Source: JAGWBJ01 sp964291465
Lineage (GTDB): Bacteria > Chloroflexota > Dehalococcoidia > Lucifugimonadales > JAGWBF01
Reading direction: 5' to 3'
Length of the DNA: 64,000 bases
Assembly: GCA_964291465.2 (NCBI GenBank)
Contig: OZ219936.1
Coordinates: forward strand, 1-64,000
Shown: positions 52,076-60,952 of the stretch, in pieces
Numbering within the stretch: position 1 is the first letter of the stretch
How the letters are laid out: each line of letters starts with the position of its first letter
The notes under the pieces: generated by a model
The model's database searches: none
Seen by the model: only the letters and a program-made list of their open reading frames with translations
Told to the model about the DNA's origin: nothing
Translations under genes and position numbers: made by a program

Positions 52076-52759
52076 GTGCGCCTACTCGACCTGCATCCCT
52101 GGGGCATGAGCGCGGCCGAAGCGAGAGAGCTCCAGAGGGACCTCGCTCCCAGGGTATCCTGCGAAAGCGCCCTTCCCAGCGACGTGAAGTACATCGCCGG
52201 GACGGACATATCCCCACCGGACGCGGAGGGAACGGTGCGGGCCGCCGTGGTCGTTCTCGAATACCCAAGCCTGCGGGTCGAGGAGGTCAGCCTCGCCGAG
52301 GGGCTTCCGGGGATGCCCTACGTTCCCGGTCTGCTCTCTTTTCGAGAGACCCCGGTGCTCGTCGAGGCGCTGGAGTCGCTGAGACGGACGCCCGACCTCA
52401 TTATCGTGGACGGTCAGGGGTTGGCGCATCCCAGGTCCTTCGGGGTAGCCTGCCACGTGGGGCTCTTGGCCGACACTCCGACCATCGGCTGCGGCAAGTC
52501 CAGGCTCACGGGCAGACACGGCCTCCTGCCGGAGGAGGCGGGCTCACGGGCCGAGCTGCTGGACAAGGGCCGGGTGGTCGGGATGGCGGTGCGAACACGT
52601 ACGGGAGTGAGCCCCGTTTTCGTTTCCGTGGGACACAAGGTGGACCTTGACTCAGCGGTGGAGTGGGTCCTGGCCTGCTGCCGCGGCAGACGAATTCCCG
52701 AGACCACGAGGCTGGCCCACCAGGCTGCCGCCGGACGCCTGGCGGCAGCCAAGACATAG
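52076..52759 (+). CDS. nfi: endonuclease V (deoxyinosine 3' endonuclease)
   Basis: A 227-residue enzyme. Catalytic motifs are KYIAGTDISPP (Asp near residue 44), PGLLSFRETPVLVEAL (Glu near 89) and IIVDGQGLAHPRSFGVACH (Asp near 110), with CGKSRLTGRH. It nicks DNA one base 3' of deoxyinosine for repair of deaminated adenine. There is no ribosome site, and the TATAAT lies too close for a leader, so the mRNA is probably leaderless. Confidence 0.92.
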   Translation: MRLLDLHPWGMSAAEARELQRDLAPRVSCESALPSDVKYIAGTDISPPDAEGTVRAAVVVLEYPSLRVEEVSLAEGLPGMPYVPGLLSFRETPVLVEALESLRRTPDLIIVDGQGLAHPRSFGVACHVGLLADTPTIGCGKSRLTGRHGLLPEEAGSRAELLDKGRVVGMAVRTRTGVSPVFVSVGHKVDLDSAVEWVLACCRGRRIPETTRLAHQAAAGRLAAAKT

Positions 52760-52774
52760 CAACCCGACGATCCG

Positions 52775-52809
52775 ATGACCCATGACCCAATGACCCAATG
52801 ACCCAATGA
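52775..52809 (+). repeat. short tandem repeat of ATGACCCA
   Basis: One 7-base and three 8-base units followed by ATGA, ending 13 bases before the release factor start. Length change here would alter the spacing upstream of prfB. Confidence 0.75.
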
Positions 52810-52822
52810 AAGGTGGACGTAC

Positions 52823-53924
52823 ATGCAGGACCTCCGGATGAAGCTAGAGGAGATGAACGAGAAGATCCAGGGAGTCCTGGTGCGTCTTTGACATAGCCGG
52901 CAAGGAAAAAGAGGCGGAGAAACTGGAGGAGGATGCGTCCGACCCCTCCTTCTGGGAGGACCCCCAGGCAGCCCAACGAAAGATGAGGCACCTGGCCCGG
53001 CTCAAGGAGCAAGTGTCCCTCTGGCGGGACCTGGATGCCAGGACCGCCTCTCTGATATCCCTGATCGAGCTTGCCATCGCCGAGGGAGACGACTCTCTGG
53101 AGGACCAGATGCGGGCCGAAGGGGAGGAGATATCCTCTATCCTGAAGGGTGAGGAGCTCCGGCTGACCCTCTCGGGCCCCTACGACGAGCGTCCGGCCAT
53201 ACTGTCCATCCACTCGGGGGCCGGCGGCACCGAGTCACAGGACTGGGCCGAAATGCTGCTCCGCATGTACCTGCGCTGGGCGGAGGATAGGGGCTACTCC
53301 GCCCAGGTGCTGGACCTGAGCTACGGCGAAGAGGCTGGCCTCAAGGGGGCCACCATCGAGCTGGACGGCCAGTACGTGTACGGCCTGCTCAGGGCCGAGC
53401 GGGGAGTCCACCGGCTTGTCCGCCTGTCTCCCTTCGACGCCAACCACCTGCGTCACACCTCCTTCGCCCTGGTCGAGGTGCTGCCCGCCGCCGACGAGGA
53501 CCCCGAGGTCAACGTCAGGAACGAGGACCTGAAGGTGGAGTTCTTCCGCTCCAGCGGCCCGGGAGGCCAGAACGTCCAGAAGGTCGCCTCGGCGGTCCGT
53601 ATCACCCACCTGGCCACCGGCATCGTCGTGGCCTGTCAGAACGAGCGGTCGCAGCACCAGAACCGGGAGTTCGCCATGAAGATCCTGATGGCCCGCCTGC
53701 TGGAGAGGGAGGAGCAGGAGAGGGCGAAAGAGTTGGCCCGGCTGAAGGGCGACCACGTTTCGGCGGAGTGGGGCAGCCAGATACGGAGCTACGTACTGCA
53801 CCCCTACAAGATGGTGAAGGACCACCGCACCGGCCTGCAGACCAGCGACGCCGAGGGGGTGCTCAACGGCTCGCTGGACGGGTTCATCGACGCCTACCTT
53901 ATGTCTACCGTCGGCGCCGAGTAG
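52823..53924 (+). CDS. prfB: peptide chain release factor 2 with programmed +1 frameshift
   Basis: The first frame encodes MQDLRMKLEEMNEKIQGVLV and ends CGT CTT TGA C (52883-52892), the classic RF2 recoding site. Reading resumes at GAC 52890 (DIAGKEKEAEKL). The full protein is about 366 residues. It carries SPF in VRLSPFDANHLR for stop-codon recognition and GGQ in SSGPGGQNVQKVAS for hydrolysis. RF2 reads TGA and TAA; when it is scarce, ribosomes shift and make more. This break is a conserved control element, unlike the other frame breaks in the window. Confidence 0.96.
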
Positions 53925-53949
53925 CCCGGGGGTATAGGAGGGTGCGAGC

Positions 53950-53965
53950 CCCGGCGGGCGCCGGG
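53950..53965. terminator. GC-rich hairpin between convergent genes
   Basis: CCCGGC (53950-53955) pairs with GCCGGG (53960-53965) over a 4-nt loop in the gap between prfB and ribBA. It may end both transcripts. No U-tract is seen. Confidence 0.45.
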
Positions 53966-53990
53966 CCTTCCAGGGGTGGAGCGGGCTACC

Positions 53991-55196
53991 CTAGCACTGC
54001 CACAGGATGTGGCCCATCCGGTCCCGCTTGGTCTGCATGTAGGCCCGGTTCTCCTCGTTGGCATCCATCTCGATGGGCACCCTGTCGACGATCTCCAGGT
54101 TGTATCCGGACAGGCCCACGACTTTGCGGGGGTTGTTGGTCATGATGCGCATCTTCGACACCCCCAGCTCCGTGAGTATCTGGGCGCCGGTGCCATAGTG
54201 CCGCAGGTCGGGCTCGAAGCCCAGGGACTCGTTGGCTTCGATGGTGTCCATTCCGTGGTCCTGGAGTGAGTAGGCCTTGATCTTGTTGTGGAGGCCGATC
54301 CCCCGGCCCTCCTGCTGCATGTAAAGGAAGACACCCTTGCCCTCCGTGGCGATCATATCCAGCGCAGCGTCCATCTGCTCGCCACAGTCGCAGCGCAGGC
54401 TGCCGAAGACGTCTCCGGTCAGGCACTCGCTGTGGACCCTGACCAGTACGGGCTCGTCCTTCTCCCAGGAGCCCATGACCAGCGCGATATGCTCGCCCGG
54501 CTCCACGGCGCTCCGGTAGGCCAGTGCCTGGAACTCCCCGCGGCTCGTGGGAAGCCGCGCCTCGGCCACCTTCTCGATGAGCCGCTCGTGGTGCCTCCGG
54601 TAGGCTATGAGCTGGGCAATGCTTATTATCCGCAGTCCATGCTCACGTCCGAACTGCTCCAGCTCAGGCATCCTCGCCATGGTGCCGTCGGGGTTCATTA
54701 TCTCGCACACGACCCCCGCCGGATACAGGCCCGCGGCCTGGGCCAGGTCCACCACCGCCTCGGTGTGCCCGGCGCGTATCAGGACGCCCCCTTCGTGATA
54801 GCGGAGAGGGAACAGGTGTCCGGGATGGGCGAAGTCCATGGGGCGGGAGTCTGCGTCGACAATGGCCTTGATGGTGGCCGCCCGGTCCTGCGCGGATATG
54901 CCCGTGGTCGTGCCCTTGAGGTAGTCGACGGACACAGTGAAGGCGGTGCCGTGCTTGGCCGTGTTGTCGCCGTTCACCATCAGGGGAAGCTCCAGCTCGT
55001 CCAGCCTCGACCCCAGCACCGGCATACACAGAAGGCCCTTGGCGTGGGTGACCATGAAGTTCACGGCCTCTGGGGTTACCATCTCCGCCGCCATGACCAG
55101 GTCTCCCTCGTTCTCCCGATTCTCGTCGTCGACGACGATGAGAAGCTTCCCTGCCCTGATGTCCTCTATCGCTTCTTCGATGCTTGCCAGGGGCAT
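53991..55196 (-). CDS. ribBA: bifunctional 3,4-dihydroxy-2-butanone-4-phosphate synthase / GTP cyclohydrolase II
   Basis: A 401-residue fusion. RibB (about 1-200) has IVVDDENRENEGDLVMAAE, RPMDFAHPGHLFPLRYHEGG and GHTEAVVDLAQAAG. RibA (about 205-400) has the zinc site CLTGDVFGSLRCDCGEQ and the YMQQEGRGIGLHNKI loop. It feeds both branches of riboflavin synthesis from ribulose 5-phosphate and GTP. It is the third gene of the minus-strand order ribD-ribE-ribBA. No ribH lies in the window. The start ATG 55196 has GGGAGAAGGG upstream. Confidence 0.95.
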   Translation of the reverse strand: MPLASIEEAIEDIRAGKLLIVVDDENRENEGDLVMAAEMVTPEAVNFMVTHAKGLLCMPVLGSRLDELELPLMVNGDNTAKHGTAFTVSVDYLKGTTTGISAQDRAATIKAIVDADSRPMDFAHPGHLFPLRYHEGGVLIRAGHTEAVVDLAQAAGLYPAGVVCEIMNPDGTMARMPELEQFGREHGLRIISIAQLIAYRRHHERLIEKVAEARLPTSRGEFQALAYRSAVEPGEHIALVMGSWEKDEPVLVRVHSECLTGDVFGSLRCDCGEQMDAALDMIATEGKGVFLYMQQEGRGIGLHNKIKAYSLQDHGMDTIEANESLGFEPDLRHYGTGAQILTELGVSKMRIMTNNPRKVVGLSGYNLEIVDRVPIEMDANEENRAYMQTKRDRMGHILWQC

Positions 55197-55236
55197 TTGC
55201 CCTTCTCCCGGTTGAGAGGTGGACGGAGCTATCGGG

Positions 55237-55838
55237 TCACGGCTTGACCAGGCTCTCGACGTACTTGGCCAGCACGTCCACTTCCAGATTGACGGGGTCC
55301 CCTACGCGCCTCTCCTTCAGGGTCGTGTGCTCCAGCGTATATGGTATCACGGACACAGTGAAGGATGACGCCCTTCTATTTACCACCGTTAGGCTGATGC
55401 CGTCAACCGCCACGAACCCCTTTTCGACGATGTAGGGCATCAGCCGCTTGGGAGTACGGAATCCCATGAGCACGCAGTCGGCCTGGGGGCTGGCCGACTG
55501 CACCCTGCCGGTGGCATCCACGTGGCCCTGGACGATGTGCCCCCCAGCCGGTCGCCCACGGCCAGGGGCCGCTCCAGGTTGACCAGGTCCCCCTCCTTCA
55601 GCGCCCCCAGGTTCGTCTTCCGTAGGGTCTCCGGGGCCAGGTCCACGGCGAACACGCCGCCCTCCCCATTGCCATGAATCCGGACTACCGTGAGGCAGGC
55701 GCCGTTCACGGCGATGCTGTCTCCCAGCTTCAGCCCGTCCAGCGCCCGCACGGCCGCCACCGAAAGCCGGCCGCTGCCGGCTTCGTCCAGTTCCATGGCC
55801 CGGACCTTGGCCGCCTCCTCGACGATGCCCGTGAACAT
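55237..55838 (-). CDS. ribE: riboflavin synthase alpha subunit, frame break at a C6 run
   Basis: About 200 residues in two lumazine-binding repeats. The first begins MFTGIVEEAAKVRAMELDE and reaches AVGDRLGG. Adding one base to the run at 55540-55545 continues HIVQGHVDATGRVQSASPQ. The second repeat has GFVAVDGISLTVVN and ends KYVESLVKP. It dismutates two lumazines into riboflavin. As sequenced, the first frame stops at 55440. It sits between ribD and ribBA with ordinary operon spacing, so an assembly error is more likely than loss of an essential gene. Confidence 0.88.
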
Positions 55839-55839
55839 A

Positions 55840-56946
55840 TCAACCCCCCTCAGCGGGATAGCCCACGACGAGAATATCCTCGTCCAAACGCCTCACCGTC
55901 ACGTTGCTCAGGCCCAGGACCCGGGACATGGAGTCGGCTCCCCTTCCTCCCACGGGGGTCGGAGCGGACGCCCCGCCGATTACTTTTGGCGCTATGAAGG
56001 ACGCCACACGGTCCACCAGACCGCCGTCGAACAGGGAGCCCAGGACCCTCTCGCCTCCCTCCACCAGCATGTCCACCACGCCCCGGCTGCCCAACGCTTC
56101 CAACAGGGCCGCCAGGTCGACGCCGCCGTCGCCGGAGGCGGGAAGCTGTAGCACCTCCGCGCCCGCGGCCCGCAGGGCATCCAACCGGCTCTCCTCGGCG
56201 CCCGCCACGGCGATCAGGGTGCTTCCCGGCTCTTCGAGCAGCCGGGCGCTCGGGGGGGTGAGGGCGTTGCTGTCCACCACAACCCTGAACGGCTGACGTG
56301 CCAAAGCCCGCCCCGCGCGGTCTCTGGCGGTCAGCTGGGGGTCGTCGCGCAGCACCGTGTTCACTCCCACCATGATGGCGTCGCAACGGCGTCGCATTTC
56401 GTGCACGTGCCGGCGGGACCGGGTGCCGGTGATCCACCTGGACTCGCCCGTGTGGGTGGCGATCTTCCCGTCCAGACTCATGGCGAACTTGGCCGTGACG
56501 TGGGGCAGGCCCGTCCTGATATGCTTCGCGAAGGCCCGGTACAGCTCGGCCGCCTCTCGCTCTCCGTCTCCCGTAACGACCCTGACGCCCGCCGCCCGCA
56601 GGTCGTCGATACCCCTGCCGTCTATCAGGGGATTGGGGTCCCTGGCCGCCACGTGGACCTCGCTTATGCGGGCCGCGAGAATCGCCTGGGTGCACGGAGG
56701 CGTGCGGCCGTGGACGCAGCACGGCTCCAGGGTCGTGTACAGTGCAGCGCCGGTCGCCAGGCTTCCCGCCCGCCGTAGGGCCACGACCTCCGCATGGCTC
56801 TGGCCCGGCGGCAGGGTATGGCCCTCGCCCAGCCTGACGCCGTCCTTTACCACCACAGCGCCCACAGACGGGTTCGGGCTGGTGGTCCCCAGGGCCCTCC
56901 TGGCCAGGGCCAGGGCCCTGCGCATGGGTCTCGTAGCCTGGGCCAT
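55840..56946 (-). CDS. ribD: bifunctional riboflavin deaminase/reductase RibD
   Basis: A 368-residue two-domain enzyme. The deaminase (about 1-145) has TSPNPSVGAVVVKDG, the zinc ligands SHAEVVALR (His-Ala-Glu) and TLEPCCVHGRTPPCTQAIL. The reductase (about 150-368) has KFAMSLDGKIATHTGESRWI and LVEGGERVLGSLFDGGLVDR. It converts the GTP cyclohydrolase product in two steps. ATG 56946 was preferred to an in-frame upstream start because it places the deaminase normally. Its stop lies one base before the ribE start. No FMN riboswitch is evident in the short gap upstream. Confidence 0.94.
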   Translation of the reverse strand: MAQATRPMRRALALARRALGTTSPNPSVGAVVVKDGVRLGEGHTLPPGQSHAEVVALRRAGSLATGAALYTTLEPCCVHGRTPPCTQAILAARISEVHVAARDPNPLIDGRGIDDLRAAGVRVVTGDGEREAAELYRAFAKHIRTGLPHVTAKFAMSLDGKIATHTGESRWITGTRSRRHVHEMRRRCDAIMVGVNTVLRDDPQLTARDRAGRALARQPFRVVVDSNALTPPSARLLEEPGSTLIAVAGAEESRLDALRAAGAEVLQLPASGDGGVDLAALLEALGSRGVVDMLVEGGERVLGSLFDGGLVDRVASFIAPKVIGGASAPTPVGGRGADSMSRVLGLSNVTVRRLDEDILVVGYPAEGG

Positions 56947-57031
56947 GTCTTTGCCTGTCCCTCCCAGGCTAATTCTGGACACGGGCCGTCAGGGTGTCAA
57001 GCCAGGTCACCGGCCGGCGACCCTATCCGGG

Positions 57032-58393
57032 TCAGGCCGCCCGGCGCCTCTTCTTCCAGATGAACATGCCTCCGGCCATCAGCACCAGTGCCGCCACAGC
57101 CCCTTCCAAGACGCGCCATAGGACCGATGTCGTTCCTCTCGGCGCCCCCGTCGTCCGTCTCTCTTCGACAGGCGGGGCGGCCTCCGGGACCTGGGCAACC
57201 TGGGGTGTGGGCGAGGGCACACGAGTGGCCGGCCGGGCAGGCTCTGAAGGCGCGGGCGCCGGCGGTTCGTCTTCCTCCATCTCAGGCCCCGCTATGCCAT
57301 CGAGCTCATCCGCTTCCTCTGTCACAGGCAGCCCGGCGGCCTCGCCACGCTCCACCGAAGTGGCGGCGGGTTCGGCTACTGGTGTGGACGTCGGGGTGTC
57401 CGGCTCGGCGGTTTCCCGTGGCGTGGGATCTGACGCCCCGTCTTCCATGGGTTGCGGAGCGGTTATGTCAACTCCCGCCATTTCAACCAAAGCCTCGGCC
57501 TCTACTGCCTCTGGAGACTCTAGGGGCTCCGCGGCCTCCGCTGCGGGCACGGCGGCGGGCTCCACGACCGACCGCGCGGCAGCAGCCGCTTGGACTTCGA
57601 CGGCCTCGGCCGCCGCCGCCGGCTCCGCGATCTCCGTAGGCGCAACGGCAACGGTAGCCGCCGGGGCGGGCGTGACCACCGGTTCCTCTACGCCCTTCTC
57701 CAGGGCCGCGGCAGGTGTGGGTCCGGGTGAGGGCTCCGGCTCGGCCATGGCCGGCATATCCTCAGACGCCATCGCCATGGCGGCGGGCGTGGGCGGCTCG
57801 GGGGCCGGGTCGAGGGTGCTCTCGTAACCTCCCGCCGCGGCCCCTGAAACCACCTCCAGCACCTCGTCCTCCGCCTCGCGTTCCATCCCTATGGGCCCAA
57901 TGGGCCCCACGGGCTGGTCCTCGGCCCCCTCTCCGGCGCTTTCGGGGACGGATATCCCCGCTGGAGCCGCCTCCGAGACCGGAGAAGGCGCGTCGGCGGC
58001 CGTCGGGGAGTCCTGGGCCCTGCTGACCGCGTCCTCGGTCAGCAGCCCGCCCATGTCCGCGGACAGCACCACCACGAACACGATGGCGGCCACCGACGCG
58101 GCTGTCCCGTACGCCCAGCCGGGGAGGCGTAAGACCCATCCCCGGGGGGCTCGTTCCGACGGCGCCTGGGACAGGACGAAGGTCGTTCTGGGCCGGACCA
58201 TGGGAACCCGCCGCATGAGACCGACGGCGTACCCCAGGGAGTCCAGCTCCTCCCGGCACGCGGCGCAGGCGTCCACATGAGTCTCGATGCGGCGGGCCTG
58301 GCCGGGCGCCAGACGGCCGCTCAGGTACTCCGACAGCGCCTCGCCGCCGGGATGTTCCCGCCTCTTCCGGAATATGTTCATCACCCTATTCAC
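57032..58393 (-). CDS. zinc-finger anti-sigma factor with long Ala/Pro-rich extracytoplasmic part
   Basis: A 453-residue membrane protein. The N-terminal ZAS domain (about 10-60) has HVDACAACREEL, the HxxxCxxC zinc motif that grips a sigma factor. A helix at about 95-115 (ASVAAIVFVVVLSADMG) crosses the membrane. About 300 outside residues are Ala/Pro/Glu-rich with no fold, including GPIGPIG. A second helix near the end, VLEGAVAALVLMAGGMFIW, precedes KKRR. It is encoded directly behind, and overlapping, the ECF sigma gene, its obvious target. The signal sensed is unknown. Confidence 0.88.
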   Translation of the reverse strand: MNRVMNIFRKRREHPGGEALSEYLSGRLAPGQARRIETHVDACAACREELDSLGYAVGLMRRVPMVRPRTTFVLSQAPSERAPRGWVLRLPGWAYGTAASVAAIVFVVVLSADMGGLLTEDAVSRAQDSPTAADAPSPVSEAAPAGISVPESAGEGAEDQPVGPIGPIGMEREAEDEVLEVVSGAAAGGYESTLDPAPEPPTPAAMAMASEDMPAMAEPEPSPGPTPAAALEKGVEEPVVTPAPAATVAVAPTEIAEPAAAAEAVEVQAAAAARSVVEPAAVPAAEAAEPLESPEAVEAEALVEMAGVDITAPQPMEDGASDPTPRETAEPDTPTSTPVAEPAATSVERGEAAGLPVTEEADELDGIAGPEMEEDEPPAPAPSEPARPATRVPSPTPQVAQVPEAAPPVEERRTTGAPRGTTSVLWRVLEGAVAALVLMAGGMFIWKKRRRAA

Positions 58394-59024
58394 TCTCTCG
58401 ACGGAACCGGGCGGGCAAAAGTTCCCGTTGGCCTCGAAGGAAGTCCCGCATGTCCGCCCTGGCGCGGGAGAGGCGGGACTTGACGGTGCCCAGGGAGCAG
58501 CCCATGACCTGGGAGGCCTCTTCGTAGCTGTACCCCTGCACGTCGATGAGGACCACGGCCAGCCGCCGCTCCTCGGACAGGGACTGGAGCCCCTCCTGAA
58601 TGGCGCGTCCCAGCTCGTTGCGTAGGGCCGTCTCCTCGGGCGACTCCTCCCCGGAGGGAGGCTCAGGCGCGGGAGGCCCGTCCTCCTCGGGACCGAGGGG
58701 GGAGAAGTCCAGGGACAGGGCCGGCCGTGCCTTGCGGGCCCGCATCATGTCCCGGCACTTGTTGGCGACGATCCGGAGCAGCCAGGCCCTGGGGTTGCCG
58801 CCCCGGAAGCTGCCGAAGGCCCTGTACCCGGATAGGAGGGCCTCCTGGGTCGCGTCGTCCGCCGACGCCCGGTCTCCCATCATGCGGAAGGCCAGGTTCT
58901 GGGCCCTGGCCTGGTGCTCCTCGATGACGCAGTTGTAGCAGCTCTCGTCCCCCGCACGGTCCCTGACGGGCAGGTATGTATGGCTGGAAGAGTGAGTCTG
59001 CATGGCTGTGCCCGAGGTCATCAT
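58386..59024 (-). CDS. ECF-type RNA polymerase sigma factor
   Basis: A 212-residue sigma-70-family factor with regions 2 and 4 only. Region 2 has RMMGDRASADDATQEALLSG and RAWLLRIVANKCRD. Region 4 has SLSEERRLAVVLIDVQGYSY and the helix-turn-helix EEASQVMGCSLGTVKSRLSR. An unusual N-terminal part of about 35 residues includes a CYNC pair (about residues 29-32), which could bind metal. Its stop overlaps the anti-sigma start by 8 bases. The target promoters cannot be predicted here. Confidence 0.9.
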   Translation of the reverse strand: MMTSGTAMQTHSSSHTYLPVRDRAGDESCYNCVIEEHQARAQNLAFRMMGDRASADDATQEALLSGYRAFGSFRGGNPRAWLLRIVANKCRDMMRARKARPALSLDFSPLGPEEDGPPAPEPPSGEESPEETALRNELGRAIQEGLQSLSEERRLAVVLIDVQGYSYEEASQVMGCSLGTVKSRLSRARADMRDFLRGQRELLPARFRRESE

Positions 59025-59374
59025 TGGGAAGCCGTGGAAACACGGCCCACCCTGGGGATGTTAGGTTTCGCCGTGGCCACCGTCAAGGCGCCCCCGCCCC
59101 CGGGTTGCCCGGAGACCACCCCCCGTCTCCCCCGCCAACAGGCGGGAAGCATTCTTGCCCTCCACACCATCATCCCGGTGACACCCGCCACTTCCGAATC
59201 CCCCAACCGCGTCCTACCATAGTACCTATCCCGTTCTCCCTCTCCCTGGGGGAGAGGGCAGGGGTGAGGGCTAAATGGGAGAAAATGAGAGGAAATGAGA
59301 GGGAAACCGAAAATTCCCAGTATCGGGGAGCCCCCGTCATCCCGCCGGCTAAACTCATCCAGGAGAACACTGAT
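59025..59374. other. 350-base gap with a REP-like palindrome
   Basis: It contains an inverted repeat, CCCTCTCCC then GGGGGAGAGGG (59238-59258), followed by GGGGTGAGGG, of the kind scattered between genes in many high-GC genomes. The last part holds the AGGAG site of the next gene. No other gene is supported. Confidence 0.5.
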
Positions 59375-59689
59375 ATGAATGCACTCAGAGCCCGCGTATA
59401 CGCACTCCGCAGGAAGATGGCCCGCCCCCTCGCCCTCCTGCGCCTCTACCGCTTGGTCTACGAGTACTGTATCCAGTACCACGCCGCCTTGGTCGAGCGC
59501 CTCGCCCCGCCCGACGGTCGCACCTTCATCGACCGGGTGGTCTCCGCCGGCTACGGGCTCCCCACCTTCATGGCGGTCCACAAATACCTGGAGAGGTGTC
59601 TCAGCCGGGGCGCCGAGCCAGACGCCGATACCCTCCTCCACATCCTCCTCCCCTGGTCCCGGTCCTATCCCACTCCCCAGGTCGACTAG
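59375..59689 (+). CDS. small basic helical protein, function unknown
   Basis: A 104-residue protein with ATG 59375 placed 8 bases behind AGGAGA. It is Arg-rich at the N-terminus (ALRARVYALRRKMARPLALL), then helical (YRLVYEYCIQYHAALVERLA, GLPTFMAVHKYLERCLSRG), with no membrane segment. The family is not recognised. It lies 85 bases upstream of the futalosine genes and may be transcribed with them. Longer in-frame starts upstream lack ribosome sites. Confidence 0.5.
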   Translation: MNALRARVYALRRKMARPLALLRLYRLVYEYCIQYHAALVERLAPPDGRTFIDRVVSAGYGLPTFMAVHKYLERCLSRGAEPDADTLLHILLPWSRSYPTPQVD

Positions 59690-59774
59690 GTGGGGGATTT
59701 GGGACGCCCCGTCTCCTTGACACCCTCCGGCGAAATACCTACAATCCGAGGTGGCGACGGGCCCAGGTAACACA

Positions 59775-60952
59775 ATGGCCCTAGGTAGCAACGGGCGCTA
59801 CTCGTCACGGCGTGCTGTTCGCCGGGCGGCCAATCCACGAGAGAGAATCAAGTCCTTGCTCGTAGCCGAAGGTATAGCCTTCGCCGACAACTCCCTGGTC
59901 CCCATCTGGGAGAAGGTCCTTTCGGGCACCAGGCTCTCCATGGAGGACGGCGTCAGGCTGTTCGAGACCGATGACTTCCCAGCGGTGGGACGCATGGCCG
60001 ACCACGTCAAGCGGCAGCGGGAGGCCGACCGTGTCTACTTCGTGCTCAACCGCCACCTGAACCCGACCAACATCTGCGTCCTCTCCTGCACCTTCTGCGA
60101 CTTCGCCAAGAAGAAGGGCGACCCCGACGCCTACGAGATGAGCATGGAGGAGATCCTGGACCACCTGGACGAGGAGACCCGGGAGGTCCACATGGTCGGC
60201 GGCCACCATCCCGATTGGCCCTTCGAAAGGTACGTGGAGATCGTCAGCACCATCCACAAGAACTTCCCCAACGTCCAGGTCAAGGCGTTCACGGCGGCCG
60301 AGATCGACTACTTCTACCGCCGCTGGAAGGTCGACCCGGAAGAGTCCCTGGCCATGCTGAAGGACGCCGGCCTGCGCTCCATGCCCGGCGGGGGCGCGGA
60401 GGTGTTCTCCGACCGGGTCCACAAGCTGCTGCTGCCTGGGAAGAACACGGCCAACCGGTGGCTGGAGATACACGGCATGGCCCACAGAATGGGCATCCCC
60501 TCCAACGCGACCCTGCTCTACGGCCACATCGAGACCTACCAGGAGCGGGTGGAGCACATGATGCGGCTGCGGGAGCTCCAGGACGACACGGGGGCTTCCT
60601 GGCCTTCATACCGCTGGAGTACCAGACGGGGGACACCAACCTGGTGCCAAGGCAGGCGTCGGCCGTGGAGGACCTGAAGACCGTGGCCGCGGCCAGGCTC
60701 GTTCTGGACAACTTTCCTCACATCAAGGCCTACTGGGTGATGATAGGCGAGGAGACGGCATCCATCTCCCTCCACTTCGGGGCCAGCGACCTGGACGGCA
60801 CCATCGGCAAGGAGAGAATCGCTCACGCCGCCAAGGCAGCCAGCCCCGCGGGACTGGCCAGGGAGCGCATGGTGAACCTGATCCGGGACGCCGGGAAGGT
60901 GCCCGTAGAGAGGGACGCACTCTACAACACGGTCCGGGTGTATGAGAACTAG
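59775..60952 (+). CDS. mqnE: aminofutalosine synthase (radical SAM), frame break at G5 run
   Basis: About 392 residues. The cluster motif is CVLSCTFCDFAKKKGD (about residue 108). YEMSMEEILDHLDEETREVH and MVGGHHPDWPFERYVEIV are typical of MqnE. The frame breaks after RELQDDTG: adding one G to the run at 60590-60594 gives GFLAFIPLEYQTGDTNLVPR and the normal C-terminus ending NTVRVYEN. It joins SAM-derived adenosyl radical with the MqnA product to form aminofutalosine. The stop overlaps the mqnA start by 11 bases. Confidence 0.9.

Noticed and set aside
52823..53924. prfB as a frame-shifted pseudogene or assembly error
   Set aside because: CTT TGA C at codon 22-23 is the conserved programmed +1 recoding site of RF2.
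56946..57030. FMN riboswitch upstream of ribD
   Set aside because: The gap to the anti-sigma gene is too short and shows no RFN-like conserved hairpins.
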